A stretch of 64,000 bases of DNA from NCBI GenBank assembly GCA_015065685.1, contig SVPU01000001.1, forward strand, positions 62,001 through 126,000. Direction: 5' to 3'. Positions 16,446-25,290 of this stretch are shown here, one piece after another; the stretch's first letter is position 1, and every line of letters starts with the position of its first letter. Made by a program: the position numbers and the translations under genes. The notes under the pieces are model-generated. The model made no database searches. It saw only the letters and a program-made list of their open reading frames with translations, and had not been told where the DNA came from. This DNA comes from Oscillospiraceae bacterium. Its GTDB lineage: Bacteria > Bacillota > Clostridia > Oscillospirales > Acutalibacteraceae.

Positions 16446-17078
16446 TTATAAAATAATGTCCTTTTCTGTTCCTTGCCAAATTATAATAAGCGTTCCGTTT
16501 GTGGCAGAAATTTCAGCCTCTTGACTTAGGAATTCGTTGCTCACACCTAAGGGGAATGAATTTGAAAGTTCGGCGTTTTGGGTTTCGTAAAGTAAGCCTT
16601 TAATGTTAACACCCTCACACACGGTTGTTGCTGAAAAAACCGAGATATTGCCTTTTGCAGCAGAGGAAAAACCGAGGGAAGTATTCTTTATTGCAGTGGC
16701 TGTGAAATCCTTTCCGCAAAGAAAACCGATTCCGCCTTTTTCTGCTATAAAACAAAGGGTTTGCAGATTGGCAAGAGTGTGGTCGAATCTGCCTCCCGTG
16801 CCACCATAGAGGTAAAAATGCCGATAACCCTTTTCTAAGCCTGTTTTAACAGCGAAAAGTGTGTCAGTGTCATCCTTTTTAATTGGTAAAGCTATCACAT
16901 TTTCACCTTTTGGGGTATAATCTAAAGAATCAAAATCGCCGATAATAATGTCCGGCTCAATATTTAATTTTTGTAAGGCCTCATAGCCTTTATCTGCGGC
17001 GATAACAAGGTCTGAATCATCGTTATCTAAAAACTGCGGCAGACCCTCTCCAGCACCGAAAATGTAGCACTTATTCAT
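16446..17078 (-). CDS. thiN: Thiamine pyrophosphokinase
   Basis: Transfers pyrophosphate from ATP to thiamine. The 210-residue protein has every family motif: VIAADKGYE, IIIGDFDS, KKDDTDTLFA, YGGTGGRFDHTLANL in the catalytic domain, and GVSNEF in the C-terminal B1-binding domain. It is a lone minus-strand gene between two plus-strand units. In many Firmicutes thiN lies after rsgA/rpe, but those genes are not here. A GGTGA-type site precedes the ATG. Confidence 0.94.
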   Translation of the reverse strand: MNKCYIFGAGEGLPQFLDNDDSDLVIAADKGYEALQKLNIEPDIIIGDFDSLDYTPKGENVIALPIKKDDTDTLFAVKTGLEKGYRHFYLYGGTGGRFDHTLANLQTLCFIAEKGGIGFLCGKDFTATAIKNTSLGFSSAAKGNISVFSATTVCEGVNIKGLLYETQNAELSNSFPLGVSNEFLSQEAEISATNGTLIIIWQGTEKDIIL

Positions 17079-17214
17079 AAAATCACCTCATTTGATTTTA
17101 CTGTTCTCACAAACGTTAATTCGTTACAATCAATCACAATATGTTTAATATATCGTAAAATTTCATAAAAGTCAATGAAGGGTCAAAAATTCGCGAATTT
17201 ACAAATTCTAACTG

Positions 17215-17243
17215 TTGAAAAAGTGATGAAAAGAAAGTATAAT
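17215..17243 (+). promoter_or_regulatory. Sigma-A promoter of the large amidase gene
   Basis: TTGAAA (17215-17220), a 17-base spacer and TATAAT (17238-17243), 40 bases before the GTG start. Confidence 0.82.
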
Positions 17244-17282
17244 ATAATTTAAAGGAATTTTAATGTTAGGGGAAATGAAAAA

Positions 17283-19301
17283 GTGCAAAAGAAGTGGATT
17301 ATAATTGTTGCTTCAGCGGTTTTGGCTGTGGTTTTGGCGCTCACCGCCGTTACAATAGTTTTAAAGATTTTTGAGGATGGTGCGAGCCAAGAGTTTCTTA
17401 GCAGCAGTTCTGTTAATTCGCAAGAGGAAACCGTTTCCGAGCCGCAGATAACTGAGCCCGTGGTTTCAGAACCAGAGGATAACGGAATACAGCTTGTTGT
17501 AACTAATCCCGCAAAGCGCACGGTTAACACAACCGAAGCAACCTTTACCTTTACAGGCACATCTGACCCCGCAGAACCCCTGACACTTAACGGAAACGCC
17601 GTGGAACGCGGCGAAAACGGAATTTTCAGCGTTACGGTTAATCTTAATGTTGGTAAAAATTCCTTTGTATTCTCACACAAGGGCAATAATTCTTATTACA
17701 CAATCAATTACAGATATGTGGTTATGAATTATTATTATCCTTCAGCAAAACAGACCTATTCGAGCGGCTCAACCTTTGGCGTTACTGTGAGAGCAAGAAA
17801 GGGCAGCTCGGTTTACGCCTCTTTTAACGGACAGACTATTTATCTTACTGAGCAACAATATCAGGATGAAAGCGCTGTGGATTCCGAGTATTTCACTGAT
17901 TTTGGCGGAAGTTTTACATTACCCAACAATAATTGGGATGATATAAACCTTGGTAAAATTGTTTTTGGTGCGACATACCAAGGCAAGAGCGAAAGCTTTT
18001 CTTCGGGCGATATAATTTGCAAAAAACCCGATTTCGTTGTTGAATATGACCCTAATGCCACCCCGCTTGGCGGCCGTTACATAAATGTGGGTGCGGGTAA
18101 GATTACCGAGATTATAGCCTATGAGGCAGAAACCTTTGATGCTTATTCAACTAACGATTGGTCAAGACCGACTAATAACTATCTACCAAAAGGAACTGTT
18201 GATTATAGCTCACCAAGCTATGTTTATTATAAGGGAGAAAAAGAATATGCGGTGCTAAGATGCGGTTATCAGGTTTATACAAATAAAAAGAATATACCCG
18301 GTAACGCTATAATACCTATAGTTAAGGAATATGTCGGAACTTTGCCCGACCATAATGAAGTGGGATTTGTGTCTTTGGAAAACGGAACACAGCACACAAA
18401 ATTAACCCTTGATGTTCTGTGGAAAGCACCCTTCTATTTTGATATTTTACCGCAGTCTTATACCAACCCCAACAAGCAGGATTATTCGATTAGCAGCATT
18501 ACTGCCAACTATATTGATATAACCTTCTGCTATGCAACTATTTTTGAGGGCGACGTGATAATCCCTGAGGATAATCCATTGTTTTCTTCGGCAAAGGTTA
18601 TAAGAAATCAATCAGATCATACCCTAAGGCTTTATCTTAAAAAGCAGGGCGCGTTTTACGGCTGGGATGCCAATTATAACGAACAAGGTCAGCTTGTTTT
18701 CGAATTCTTAAATCCCGCAAAGGTTGTTGCGGCTGAAAATGTATATAAAGCCGACCTTACGGGCGTTGAAATTCTTATAGATGTAGGGCACGGCGGAGTT
18801 GACGGCGGCGCACCCGGTTTTTCTAAGGACCACAACGAAGCAATACAGAATTTGTTCCTCGCACAGCAGGTTAAGGCTGAGCTTGAAAGCATTGGCGCCA
18901 CGGTTTATCTCACAAGAAGCGATAACTCAACCAGCACAAATGATGCAAAAATCAGAATGCTCAAAGAGTTAAAGCCCGATTATTGCCTTGCAATTCACCA
19001 TAATTCGAATGTATCATCTTCGGCAAATGGATTTGAATCGTGCTATTCGCACGCCTTCTCGAAAAAGGCTGCAGAGTTAATTTATATGCACACTCAAAAC
19101 ACGGGAATTTATAAAAAGCAAAAGCTTTATTGGCATTATTACTATATGGCAAGAAGCTATTATTGTCCCGTTGTGTTAACCGAGAACGGTTTTATGTCAA
19201 ATCAGTTTGATTATGGTAACATTGTCAACGCAGATGTGAGTCTTAGAAAGGCAAAGGCAATAACAATGGGTATTGCTGAGTATTTCCTTTCAATACAATA
19301 A
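17283..19301 (+). CDS. Membrane-anchored N-acetylmuramoyl-L-alanine amidase (amidase_3)
   Basis: Cuts the bond between muramic acid and the stem peptide of peptidoglycan outside the membrane. The GTG start gives 672 residues: an N-terminal anchor helix (about 6-25), a Ser/Glu/Pro linker, an Ig-like beta domain (about 60-150, VTNPAKRTVNTTEATFTFTG), a long beta-rich middle region of unknown family, and amidase_3 from about 490 to the end. Zinc and catalytic residues are visible in DVGHGG, the following acidic helix (HNEAIQN), AIHHNS and ENGF. The unassigned ~340-residue middle is large for this class and may bind wall polymers. Confidence 0.88.
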   Translation: MQKKWIIIVASAVLAVVLALTAVTIVLKIFEDGASQEFLSSSSVNSQEETVSEPQITEPVVSEPEDNGIQLVVTNPAKRTVNTTEATFTFTGTSDPAEPLTLNGNAVERGENGIFSVTVNLNVGKNSFVFSHKGNNSYYTINYRYVVMNYYYPSAKQTYSSGSTFGVTVRARKGSSVYASFNGQTIYLTEQQYQDESAVDSEYFTDFGGSFTLPNNNWDDINLGKIVFGATYQGKSESFSSGDIICKKPDFVVEYDPNATPLGGRYINVGAGKITEIIAYEAETFDAYSTNDWSRPTNNYLPKGTVDYSSPSYVYYKGEKEYAVLRCGYQVYTNKKNIPGNAIIPIVKEYVGTLPDHNEVGFVSLENGTQHTKLTLDVLWKAPFYFDILPQSYTNPNKQDYSISSITANYIDITFCYATIFEGDVIIPEDNPLFSSAKVIRNQSDHTLRLYLKKQGAFYGWDANYNEQGQLVFEFLNPAKVVAAENVYKADLTGVEILIDVGHGGVDGGAPGFSKDHNEAIQNLFLAQQVKAELESIGATVYLTRSDNSTSTNDAKIRMLKELKPDYCLAIHHNSNVSSSANGFESCYSHAFSKKAAELIYMHTQNTGIYKKQKLYWHYYYMARSYYCPVVLTENGFMSNQFDYGNIVNADVSLRKAKAITMGIAEYFLSIQ

Positions 19302-19306
19302 AATCC

Positions 19307-19335
19307 TTGAAAGCCTCAAGTGTATATAGTATAAT
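19307..19335 (+). promoter_or_regulatory. Sigma-A promoter of the yhaM group
   Basis: TTGAAA (19307-19312), a 17-base spacer and TATAAT (19330-19335), 25 bases before the ATG at 19360. Confidence 0.8.
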
Positions 19336-19359
19336 TTTAAGGAGAGAAAGGGTGATAAT

Positions 19360-20331
19360 ATGAATTTTACACCTATTGATAATAACGGTCTTGTTGAGGG
19401 CTTTTGTTTAATTAAAACTATCGAGCAGAAAACCTCATCTAAAGGGGATGCTTATCTTGATATGATGCTCTCTGATAAAGACGGTGAAATTAATGCTAAG
19501 CTTTGGCGTTATCAAAAAGATATTCACGGCGAATACACTGCGAATGCACTTGTTAAAATAAGGGGTACGATTTCGCAATATAACGGTGCGGACCAGCTTA
19601 AAATTGAGCGCATACGCCCTGTGGAAGCGGCAGATAATATTAATGCGGCCGACTTTGTTAAAACTGCGGGCTATTCGGGCGAAGAAATGTTTAACGAAAT
19701 ATTCGCCATTGCAGAAAAATTTAGCGACCAAGAGCTTAAAAGCATTGTTTGCACAATTTTAAATGATAATCGAATGGCAATGCTCTATTGGCCTGCGGCA
19801 TTTAAGCTTCATCACGCTGTAAGAGGCGGACTTTTAATGCACACCCTTTCAATAATCCGTTTGGCAGAGGGAGTTTGCAGGGTGTATCCCTTTGTGGACC
19901 GCGAGCTTTTACTTTCGGGTGTAATTCTTCACGATATTGCAAAAATCTCTGAATATGAGGTTTCTGAAACGGGTATTGCCACGGGTTATACCGCAGAGGG
20001 TAACCTAATAGGCCATTTGGCAATGGGTGCTATGGCGATAAACAAATATGCAAAGCAGCTGGGAATTTCGAAAAAAACCGCAATGCTTCTTGAGCATATG
20101 GTGCTATCCCACCACGGCGAGCCTGAGTTTGGCGCTGCGGTGAGACCAATGTTTATTGAGGCCGAACTGCTTAGTGAACTTGACCTTATGGATTCGCGTG
20201 TTTTCGAAATGAAGGAAGCGGTTGAAGCGGCTACCGAGGAAGATTTTTCTTCGCGCGTGTGGGCAATGGATAACCGCAAGCTTTATAACCATGCGAGAAC
20301 AGATTTAAATAAAAAAGTAAACTTATTTTAA
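19360..20331 (+). CDS. yhaM: YhaM-type 3'-5' exoribonuclease (OB + HD domains)
   Basis: Predicted to trim RNA (and possibly single-stranded DNA) from the 3' end. The N-terminal OB domain (about 5-90) has LDMMLSDKDGEINAKLW and VKIRGTISQYNGADQLKIERI; the HD domain has HHAVRGGLLMHTLS, GVILHDIAK and MLLEHMVLSHHGEPEFG, supplying the metal His/Asp pairs. At 323 residues it matches the family. A GGAGAGAAAGGGTG region precedes the ATG. First gene of yhaM-DUF1858-trmK-rqcH. Confidence 0.92.
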   Translation: MNFTPIDNNGLVEGFCLIKTIEQKTSSKGDAYLDMMLSDKDGEINAKLWRYQKDIHGEYTANALVKIRGTISQYNGADQLKIERIRPVEAADNINAADFVKTAGYSGEEMFNEIFAIAEKFSDQELKSIVCTILNDNRMAMLYWPAAFKLHHAVRGGLLMHTLSIIRLAEGVCRVYPFVDRELLLSGVILHDIAKISEYEVSETGIATGYTAEGNLIGHLAMGAMAINKYAKQLGISKKTAMLLEHMVLSHHGEPEFGAAVRPMFIEAELLSELDLMDSRVFEMKEAVEAATEEDFSSRVWAMDNRKLYNHARTDLNKKVNLF

Positions 20332-20344
20332 AGGAGAAGAAAAA

Positions 20345-20545
20345 ATGAAAATTACAAAAGATATGCTTATTGGCGATGTGCTTGATATCGATACAGGCTG
20401 TGCAGAATATTTCTTTGAAATCGGTATGCACTGTCTTGGTTGCCCCGCTTCAAGAGGCGAGAGCATTGAGCAGGCTTGCAGTGTTCACGGAACAGACTGT
20501 GATGCTTTGGTTGAAAAGCTTAACAAATATTTCGAGAATAAGTAA
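20345..20545 (+). CDS. DUF1858 small cysteine protein
   Basis: A 66-residue protein made up of one DUF1858 (ScdA/RIC N-terminal-like) module: MKITKDMLIGDVLDID, then GMHCLGCPASRGESIEQACSVHG. The CLGC pair and a third Cys may bind a metal or redox partner. The module occurs alone or fused to di-iron repair and hybrid-cluster proteins; the role of the stand-alone form is unknown. A GGAGAAG site precedes the ATG, and the stop overlaps the trmK start (TAATG). Confidence 0.9.
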   Translation: MKITKDMLIGDVLDIDTGCAEYFFEIGMHCLGCPASRGESIEQACSVHGTDCDALVEKLNKYFENK

Positions 20546-21237
20546 TGCCGAATTTAAGTAAAAGATTAAGTGTTATAGCATCCCTTGTGCCTTTTGGTGC
20601 AAGGGTTTGCGATATTGGTACAGACCACGCGTTTCTTGCTATTGAACTTGTAAAGAGCGGTAAGGCAAGCTCTGTGATAGCTACCGATATTAACGAAAAA
20701 CCGTTAAAAAAGGCAAGAGAAAACATTGCAAAATCGGGGGCTCGCGAAATAGATTTGCGCCTTTGTGATGGTCTTGCAGACGTTTCACCAAGCGAGGTGG
20801 ACACGATTGTTATCGCGGGAATGGGCGGCGAGGTTATCTCGGGAATACTTGAGCGCGGAAAAGAAGTGGCGGCAAGAAAAGGCGTGAAAATAATACTAAG
20901 CCCCACAACCTCACCTGAACTTTTGAGAAAGTTTTTATATGCAAACGGCTTTTCAATCACAAACGAAACTGCCATAGAAGAAAACGGCAAACTCTATTCT
21001 GTTATGGAAGTGCGTTTTGTTGGAACAACGCAAACCTTTGAAGAATATTTTTATTATGTAGGAAGGCTTGTTCCAAACACGCGCGAAGCTGTGCTTTACA
21101 TAAAAAAACAGCGCGAACGCTGCTTTTCGTGCGCTAAAAGCCTTGAAAATATAGCCCAAAAGGCCAAAGACTATGAATATTACACTTCTGTTTACAAAGC
21201 AATAGATTATTATTTAGATTCGTATCGGGGAGAATAA
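20545..21237 (+). CDS. trmK: tRNA (adenine(22)-N1)-methyltransferase
   Basis: Methylates A22 in the D-loop of tRNAs with S-adenosylmethionine. The 230-residue protein has the Rossmann motif VCDIGTDHAFLAIELV, a second acidic strand VIATDINEKPL, and VDTIVIAGMGGEVI, the diagnostic COG2384 segment, followed by a C-terminal coiled helix pair. The start shares one base with the DUF1858 stop. A DUF34/metal-chaperone partner that often follows trmK is replaced here by rqcH. Confidence 0.93.
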   Translation: MPNLSKRLSVIASLVPFGARVCDIGTDHAFLAIELVKSGKASSVIATDINEKPLKKARENIAKSGAREIDLRLCDGLADVSPSEVDTIVIAGMGGEVISGILERGKEVAARKGVKIILSPTTSPELLRKFLYANGFSITNETAIEENGKLYSVMEVRFVGTTQTFEEYFYYVGRLVPNTREAVLYIKKQRERCFSCAKSLENIAQKAKDYEYYTSVYKAIDYYLDSYRGE

Positions 21238-21238
21238 A

Positions 21239-22954
21239 ATGGCGTTTGACGGCGGATTCCTTTATAAAATTGTCGAAGAGCTTAAAGGTGCTATCGATTG
21301 TCATATAGAAAAAATTTACCAGCCATCTAAGGATGAACTGGTTTTTTTGCTGCGCAAAAAAGGTTTCGCAAAACGTCTTCTTATCACGGTGAAATCGGGC
21401 TCGGCGAGAATTCATTTCACCGAAAATAAATATGAAAATCCCCAAGTGCCGCCAAATTTCTGTATGTTACTTCGCAAATATCTTCTTTCTGCGAGGCTTG
21501 TTAATATAAATCAGCCCGCGTTAGAAAGAATAGTTGAGCTTGAGTTTTCTGCAACAAATGAGCTTGGCGACAGTGTGGTTTTAAGGCTCGTGTGCGAGCT
21601 TATCGGAAATCAATCTAATGTGATTCTTGTGAAAGAAAACGGGATTATAGCTGATTCCTTAAGACACAGCGATGTGGAAACGGCAAAAAGACTCATTTTG
21701 CCCGGTGCTAAATATGAGTATCCCGAGTCGCAAGAGAAAATGAGTCCGCTCGAAAAAAGTGCTGAAAAAATCTGCAATGAGATAGAAGCACAAAACGGCG
21801 AGCTTTCTAATAATATATTAAAGGTTGTGAGCGGTTTTTCGCCACTTGTTTGCCGAGAAATAGAATATATGACCGAGTGCGCGGTACAAAAGGGCGAAAG
21901 CCCTCAAAACGCGTTAAAATCGGGCCTTGGCACTGTTTTAGAAGAACTTAAAAGCGGTAGTCACGGCGTGATAATTTATAAAGACGGCAAACCTTTTGAA
22001 TTTTCTTATATAGACATAAATCAGTATGGCGAAAAATTCCCCAAAAAACACTTCCGGAGTTTTTTAGAACTCTTAGATGATTTTTACACTCAAAGGGATA
22101 ATATCGCAAGGGTGCAGTCTGCCGCTTTGGATATTAAAAAACTTCTTAATAATCTTGTTGGCAGAACGCAGAAAAAACTTGCGCTTCGCCTCACTGAACT
22201 TAAAAAATGCGAAAACCGTGAAACCTTCAGAATTTATGGCGAGCTTTTAAAGGCAAATCTTTATGCAATTAAGAGTGGCAGCGCATTTGCCGAGGTTGTT
22301 AATTATTATGATGAAAATATGGGCAGGGTGAAAATTCCGCTTAATCCCGCACTTTCCCCGCAAAAAAATGCCGATAAATATTTTAAAGATTATAAAAAAA
22401 CATATACTGCAGAGCAAACCCTCACAAAGCTAACGCAGGAAGATAGGGAAGAGCTGGTTTATTTCGATTCTGTTTTGGATAGCCTTTCGAGGTGCACTAC
22501 CCTTTCGGCACTATCCGAAATAAGAGCCGAATTGGCCGAAGCGGGATATATAAAAAGAATATCCTTGCCTAAAAAAGCCAACCAGCAAAAGAGCGAGTTT
22601 AAAGAATATGTTTCCAAAGAGGGCTATAAAATTCTTGTTGGCAAAAACAATATTCAAAACGATATTATAACCACTCGCCTTGCTTCTAAAAGGGATATTT
22701 GGTTCCATGTGAAGAATATACCCGGCTCACATGTGGTTGTGCTTTGCGATGGAAACGAGGTTAGCGAAGAAACGCTCTTACAAGCAGCGCTGCTTGCCGC
22801 AAAAAACTCAAAAGCGGCCAATTCTTCCCAAGTGCCCGTTGATTACACACAAATCAAAAATGTGAAAAAACCCGCAAAGGCAAAACCGGGCATGGTTATT
22901 TACACAACCAACAAAACAGTTTTTGTTAACCCCGAGGAGATTGATGTTTTATGA
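21239..22954 (+). CDS. rqcH: Rqc2 homologue RqcH (NFACT family)
   Basis: Bacterial ribosome quality control factor that binds stalled 50S-peptidyl-tRNA complexes and recruits tRNA-Ala to add alanine tails. The 571 residues run as NFACT-N (MAFDGGFLYKIVEELK, FCMLLRKYL, LICELIGNQSNVIL-like), two HhH and coiled-coil regions (about 280-430), and NFACT-R (GYKILVGKNNIQND, RDIWFHVKNIPGSHVV). Formerly annotated as fibronectin-binding FbpA. ATG 21239 lies one base after trmK; the 3' end overlaps the next gene by four bases. Confidence 0.93.
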   Translation: MAFDGGFLYKIVEELKGAIDCHIEKIYQPSKDELVFLLRKKGFAKRLLITVKSGSARIHFTENKYENPQVPPNFCMLLRKYLLSARLVNINQPALERIVELEFSATNELGDSVVLRLVCELIGNQSNVILVKENGIIADSLRHSDVETAKRLILPGAKYEYPESQEKMSPLEKSAEKICNEIEAQNGELSNNILKVVSGFSPLVCREIEYMTECAVQKGESPQNALKSGLGTVLEELKSGSHGVIIYKDGKPFEFSYIDINQYGEKFPKKHFRSFLELLDDFYTQRDNIARVQSAALDIKKLLNNLVGRTQKKLALRLTELKKCENRETFRIYGELLKANLYAIKSGSAFAEVVNYYDENMGRVKIPLNPALSPQKNADKYFKDYKKTYTAEQTLTKLTQEDREELVYFDSVLDSLSRCTTLSALSEIRAELAEAGYIKRISLPKKANQQKSEFKEYVSKEGYKILVGKNNIQNDIITTRLASKRDIWFHVKNIPGSHVVVLCDGNEVSEETLLQAALLAAKNSKAANSSQVPVDYTQIKNVKKPAKAKPGMVIYTTNKTVFVNPEEIDVL

Positions 22955-23721
22955 AAATAGGTGTTTCAACTGCTTGTTATTATCCGCTTGAAACTGAACT
23001 CGCTTTGGAAGAGGTTGGAAAGGGCGGAATAAAAACTACAGAAATATTTTTCAACGCCGAAAGTGAACTCAAACCCACTTTTGTTGATATTTTAAAAGGC
23101 ATACAGAACGAATACGGCATAGAAATAGCATCGGTTCATCCGACAATGTCTTTGGCGGAATCGTTTATGATTTTTTCGGCCTATGCAAGAAGATTTTATG
23201 AAGCAATAACACAGTTTGAACGCTATTCCGAAATAGCCGCAGAACTCGGCGCAAAATATATTATTATGCACGGCGGAAAACCCAACGGAATTTTAAATGA
23301 TGAGGAATATTGCGAGAGGTATATGACACTCAAAAATGCTTGTCTTAAAAACGGTGTTACCGTTTTACAGGAAAATGTTGCCAACTTCCGCTCAGGCGAC
23401 TGTGAGTTTTTAGAATCTATGCGCAATATTTTAGGGGATGACGCTGAATTTTGCTTTGATATAAAGCAATCTGTGCGGCGCGGATATTTACCCTTGGATA
23501 TGCTTGAAAGATTTTATGATAACATAAAGCACTGTCACATAAGCGACCATTCTCTGTCAAGTGACTGCCTTTTGCCGTTTGACGGCAATTTTAATTTTGA
23601 TGATTTTTTTGCCTTTCTGAAGGCGAAAAACTATAACGGCGCCTGTGTTATCGAAGTGTATAACAACGCTTATAAAAACTATTCGGAGATTATAGAATCT
23701 TATAAAAAAATAACTATATAA
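22951..23721 (+). CDS. Sugar phosphate isomerase/epimerase-like TIM-barrel protein
   Basis: A 256-residue xylose-isomerase-like TIM barrel. Metal-ligand positions are visible in ASVHPTM, IIMHGGKPNG, VLQENVANF, CFDIKQS, HCHISDHS and CVIEVYNN, as in AP-endonuclease 2-type isomerases. The actual substrate cannot be read. It overlaps rqcH by ATGA, so it is probably cotranscribed with no obvious functional link. Confidence 0.87.
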   Translation: MKIGVSTACYYPLETELALEEVGKGGIKTTEIFFNAESELKPTFVDILKGIQNEYGIEIASVHPTMSLAESFMIFSAYARRFYEAITQFERYSEIAAELGAKYIIMHGGKPNGILNDEEYCERYMTLKNACLKNGVTVLQENVANFRSGDCEFLESMRNILGDDAEFCFDIKQSVRRGYLPLDMLERFYDNIKHCHISDHSLSSDCLLPFDGNFNFDDFFAFLKAKNYNGACVIEVYNNAYKNYSEIIESYKKITI

Positions 23722-23728
23722 ATTTATG

Positions 23729-23757
23729 TTGATTTATCAAGGTTTGTATGGTAAACT
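23729..23757 (+). promoter_or_regulatory. Possible sigma-A promoter of the Wzz/kinase genes
   Basis: TTGATT (23729-23734), a 17-base spacer and TAAACT (23752-23757), 43 bases before the TTG start at 23801. The -10 match is weaker than others in the window. Confidence 0.45.
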
Positions 23758-23800
23758 ATAAAAAGATGTGGATATTTAAAAAACGGAAGAGTGATAATAT

Positions 23801-24532
23801 TTGAAAAACATTTCTTTTTTGATGCTTTTTAATTTAGCAATTAAAAATTTATGGATACTTATTATTTGCGCTGTTATTACTGCTGCAGGAACATTCGGTT
23901 TTTGCGAGTATGTTGCGGTTGACAGATACTCAGCAACCGGTTCGGTTATTGTTACAAACGGAACGCTTTTGGTTCAGAGAGAGGATAAAACCGGTATCAG
24001 CAATACTGACGTTGTGGCATCTGTCAACTTTTCTGAAACAATTAAAGATATTCTTAACACAAACGGAATATTTAAAAAATTGGCAAGTGCGCTTGACAAT
24101 AAGTATACATATGAGCAGTTGAAAGCCGCTTCTAAAATTGAAAAGCGCAGCGAGGACTCACTCTTTATAGATGTAACGTTTGAATCCACAGATAAAGAGG
24201 AAGCCAAAAGAATGGTAAATGAATACCTTAAATTTACCGATTCTTATATTGAAGAATTTATTGAGGGTGCTGCAACTATTTCTGTTTCGGATGCGGATGC
24301 AGCCAAAAAGGTTTATCCCAATACAGTAACCAGTACGATTTTAATTTCTTTTGGTGCTGTATTGATATGCTTCTCAATTATAGTGCTTGTTCATTCATAT
24401 ACAACTGTTATTAAGGATGAAGATAGCTTTAAAGAGATGTTTAATATTCCCGTTCTTGGTAACGTGCCCGATTTTGATTCGGCCCGAAAGGACAAGAAGT
24501 ACAGTTATTACGGAAAAGGGGGCAATAATTAA
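23801..24532 (+). CDS. Wzz/CpsC-type polysaccharide co-polymerase (BY-kinase activator)
   Basis: A TTG start gives 243 residues with two membrane helices (about 13-33 and 175-197) flanking an extracellular Wzz loop (YSATGSVIVTNGTL, then a coiled helical stretch). The cytoplasmic tail ends PVLGNVPDFD, the segment that activates the partner tyrosine kinase in Firmicutes. It sets polymer chain length in capsule or exopolysaccharide export. The stop overlaps the kinase start by one base, which supports a two-component BY-kinase pair. Confidence 0.88.
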   Translation: MKNISFLMLFNLAIKNLWILIICAVITAAGTFGFCEYVAVDRYSATGSVIVTNGTLLVQREDKTGISNTDVVASVNFSETIKDILNTNGIFKKLASALDNKYTYEQLKAASKIEKRSEDSLFIDVTFESTDKEEAKRMVNEYLKFTDSYIEEFIEGAATISVSDADAAKKVYPNTVTSTILISFGAVLICFSIIVLVHSYTTVIKDEDSFKEMFNIPVLGNVPDFDSARKDKKYSYYGKGGNN

Positions 24533-25227
24533 TGTTAGCGGTAAATGAAAATAAAAACCCCGTGAAAGATGTGCAGTCTAAAGTCCCTTTCTCCGTGGTT
24601 GAAGCTTATAAGGGAATAAGAGTTAATCTTATTCACGAGCTTGCAAAAACCAATTCCAAAATAGTGCTTATCACAAGCGCGAATGCAGGTGAGGGTAAAT
24701 CCACCACCGCTATTAACACGGCAATCACTCTTTCCAAAATGAACAAAAAGGTTTTGTTGTTGGATATAGACGCTCGCCGCGCTACCGTGCACAAAAAGTT
24801 GAAACTTGATAATGAGTTGGGTTGTATTGAACTTTTAGCAGGCGAATTGAAACTTGAAGAAGTTGTAAAAAGTTATAACCCTTATTTAGATGTTATAACC
24901 GCGGGCGGTATGGCAAGCAATGTTTCCGAACTTTTTGTTTCATATAAGTTTGATGAGTTAATGGACAGTTTAAAAGAAAGTTATGATTATGTAATTATTG
25001 ACTCTCCGCCTGTCAACCTCGTTTCAGATACACTTGCGGTTTCTCAGAAGTGCGATGGCGTAGTTATCGTGTGTTATGCGGGTGTTACAACTGCGGGCAA
25101 TTTCAGAAAGGCAGTTTCTGCGTTTGAGAATCTTGGTGTTAAGGTTATAGGCGCAATTTTAAACGGTGTTTCTGCAAAGTCTAAAAAATATTACAATAAA
25201 TACGGATATAATAAATACAGTTACTAA
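24532..25227 (+). CDS. cpsD: CpsD-type bacterial tyrosine kinase
   Basis: Cytoplasmic autophosphorylating BY-kinase that controls polysaccharide assembly together with the upstream Wzz protein. The 231 residues have Walker A SANAGEGKSTT (about 46-56), Walker A' LLDIDAR, Walker B VIIDSPP and a C-terminal tyrosine cluster (KKYYNKYGYNKYSY) as the phosphorylation target. Near the N-terminus, EAYKGIRVNL matches the oligomerisation motif. Confidence 0.93.
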   Translation: MLAVNENKNPVKDVQSKVPFSVVEAYKGIRVNLIHELAKTNSKIVLITSANAGEGKSTTAINTAITLSKMNKKVLLLDIDARRATVHKKLKLDNELGCIELLAGELKLEEVVKSYNPYLDVITAGGMASNVSELFVSYKFDELMDSLKESYDYVIIDSPPVNLVSDTLAVSQKCDGVVIVCYAGVTTAGNFRKAVSAFENLGVKVIGAILNGVSAKSKKYYNKYGYNKYSY

Positions 25228-25234
25228 AAATAAT

Positions 25235-25275
25235 AGCTAAAGCATATATTTTAAAACAATGCTTTAGCTTTTTTA
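25235..25275 (+). terminator. Intrinsic terminator after the tyrosine kinase gene
   Basis: An 11-bp stem AGCTAAAGCAT with ATGCTTTAGCT, then TTTTTT. It partly separates the Wzz-kinase pair from the phosphatase gene 16 bases later, so the phosphatase may depend on read-through. Confidence 0.85.
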
Positions 25276-25290
25276 AAAGGAGGGGATATC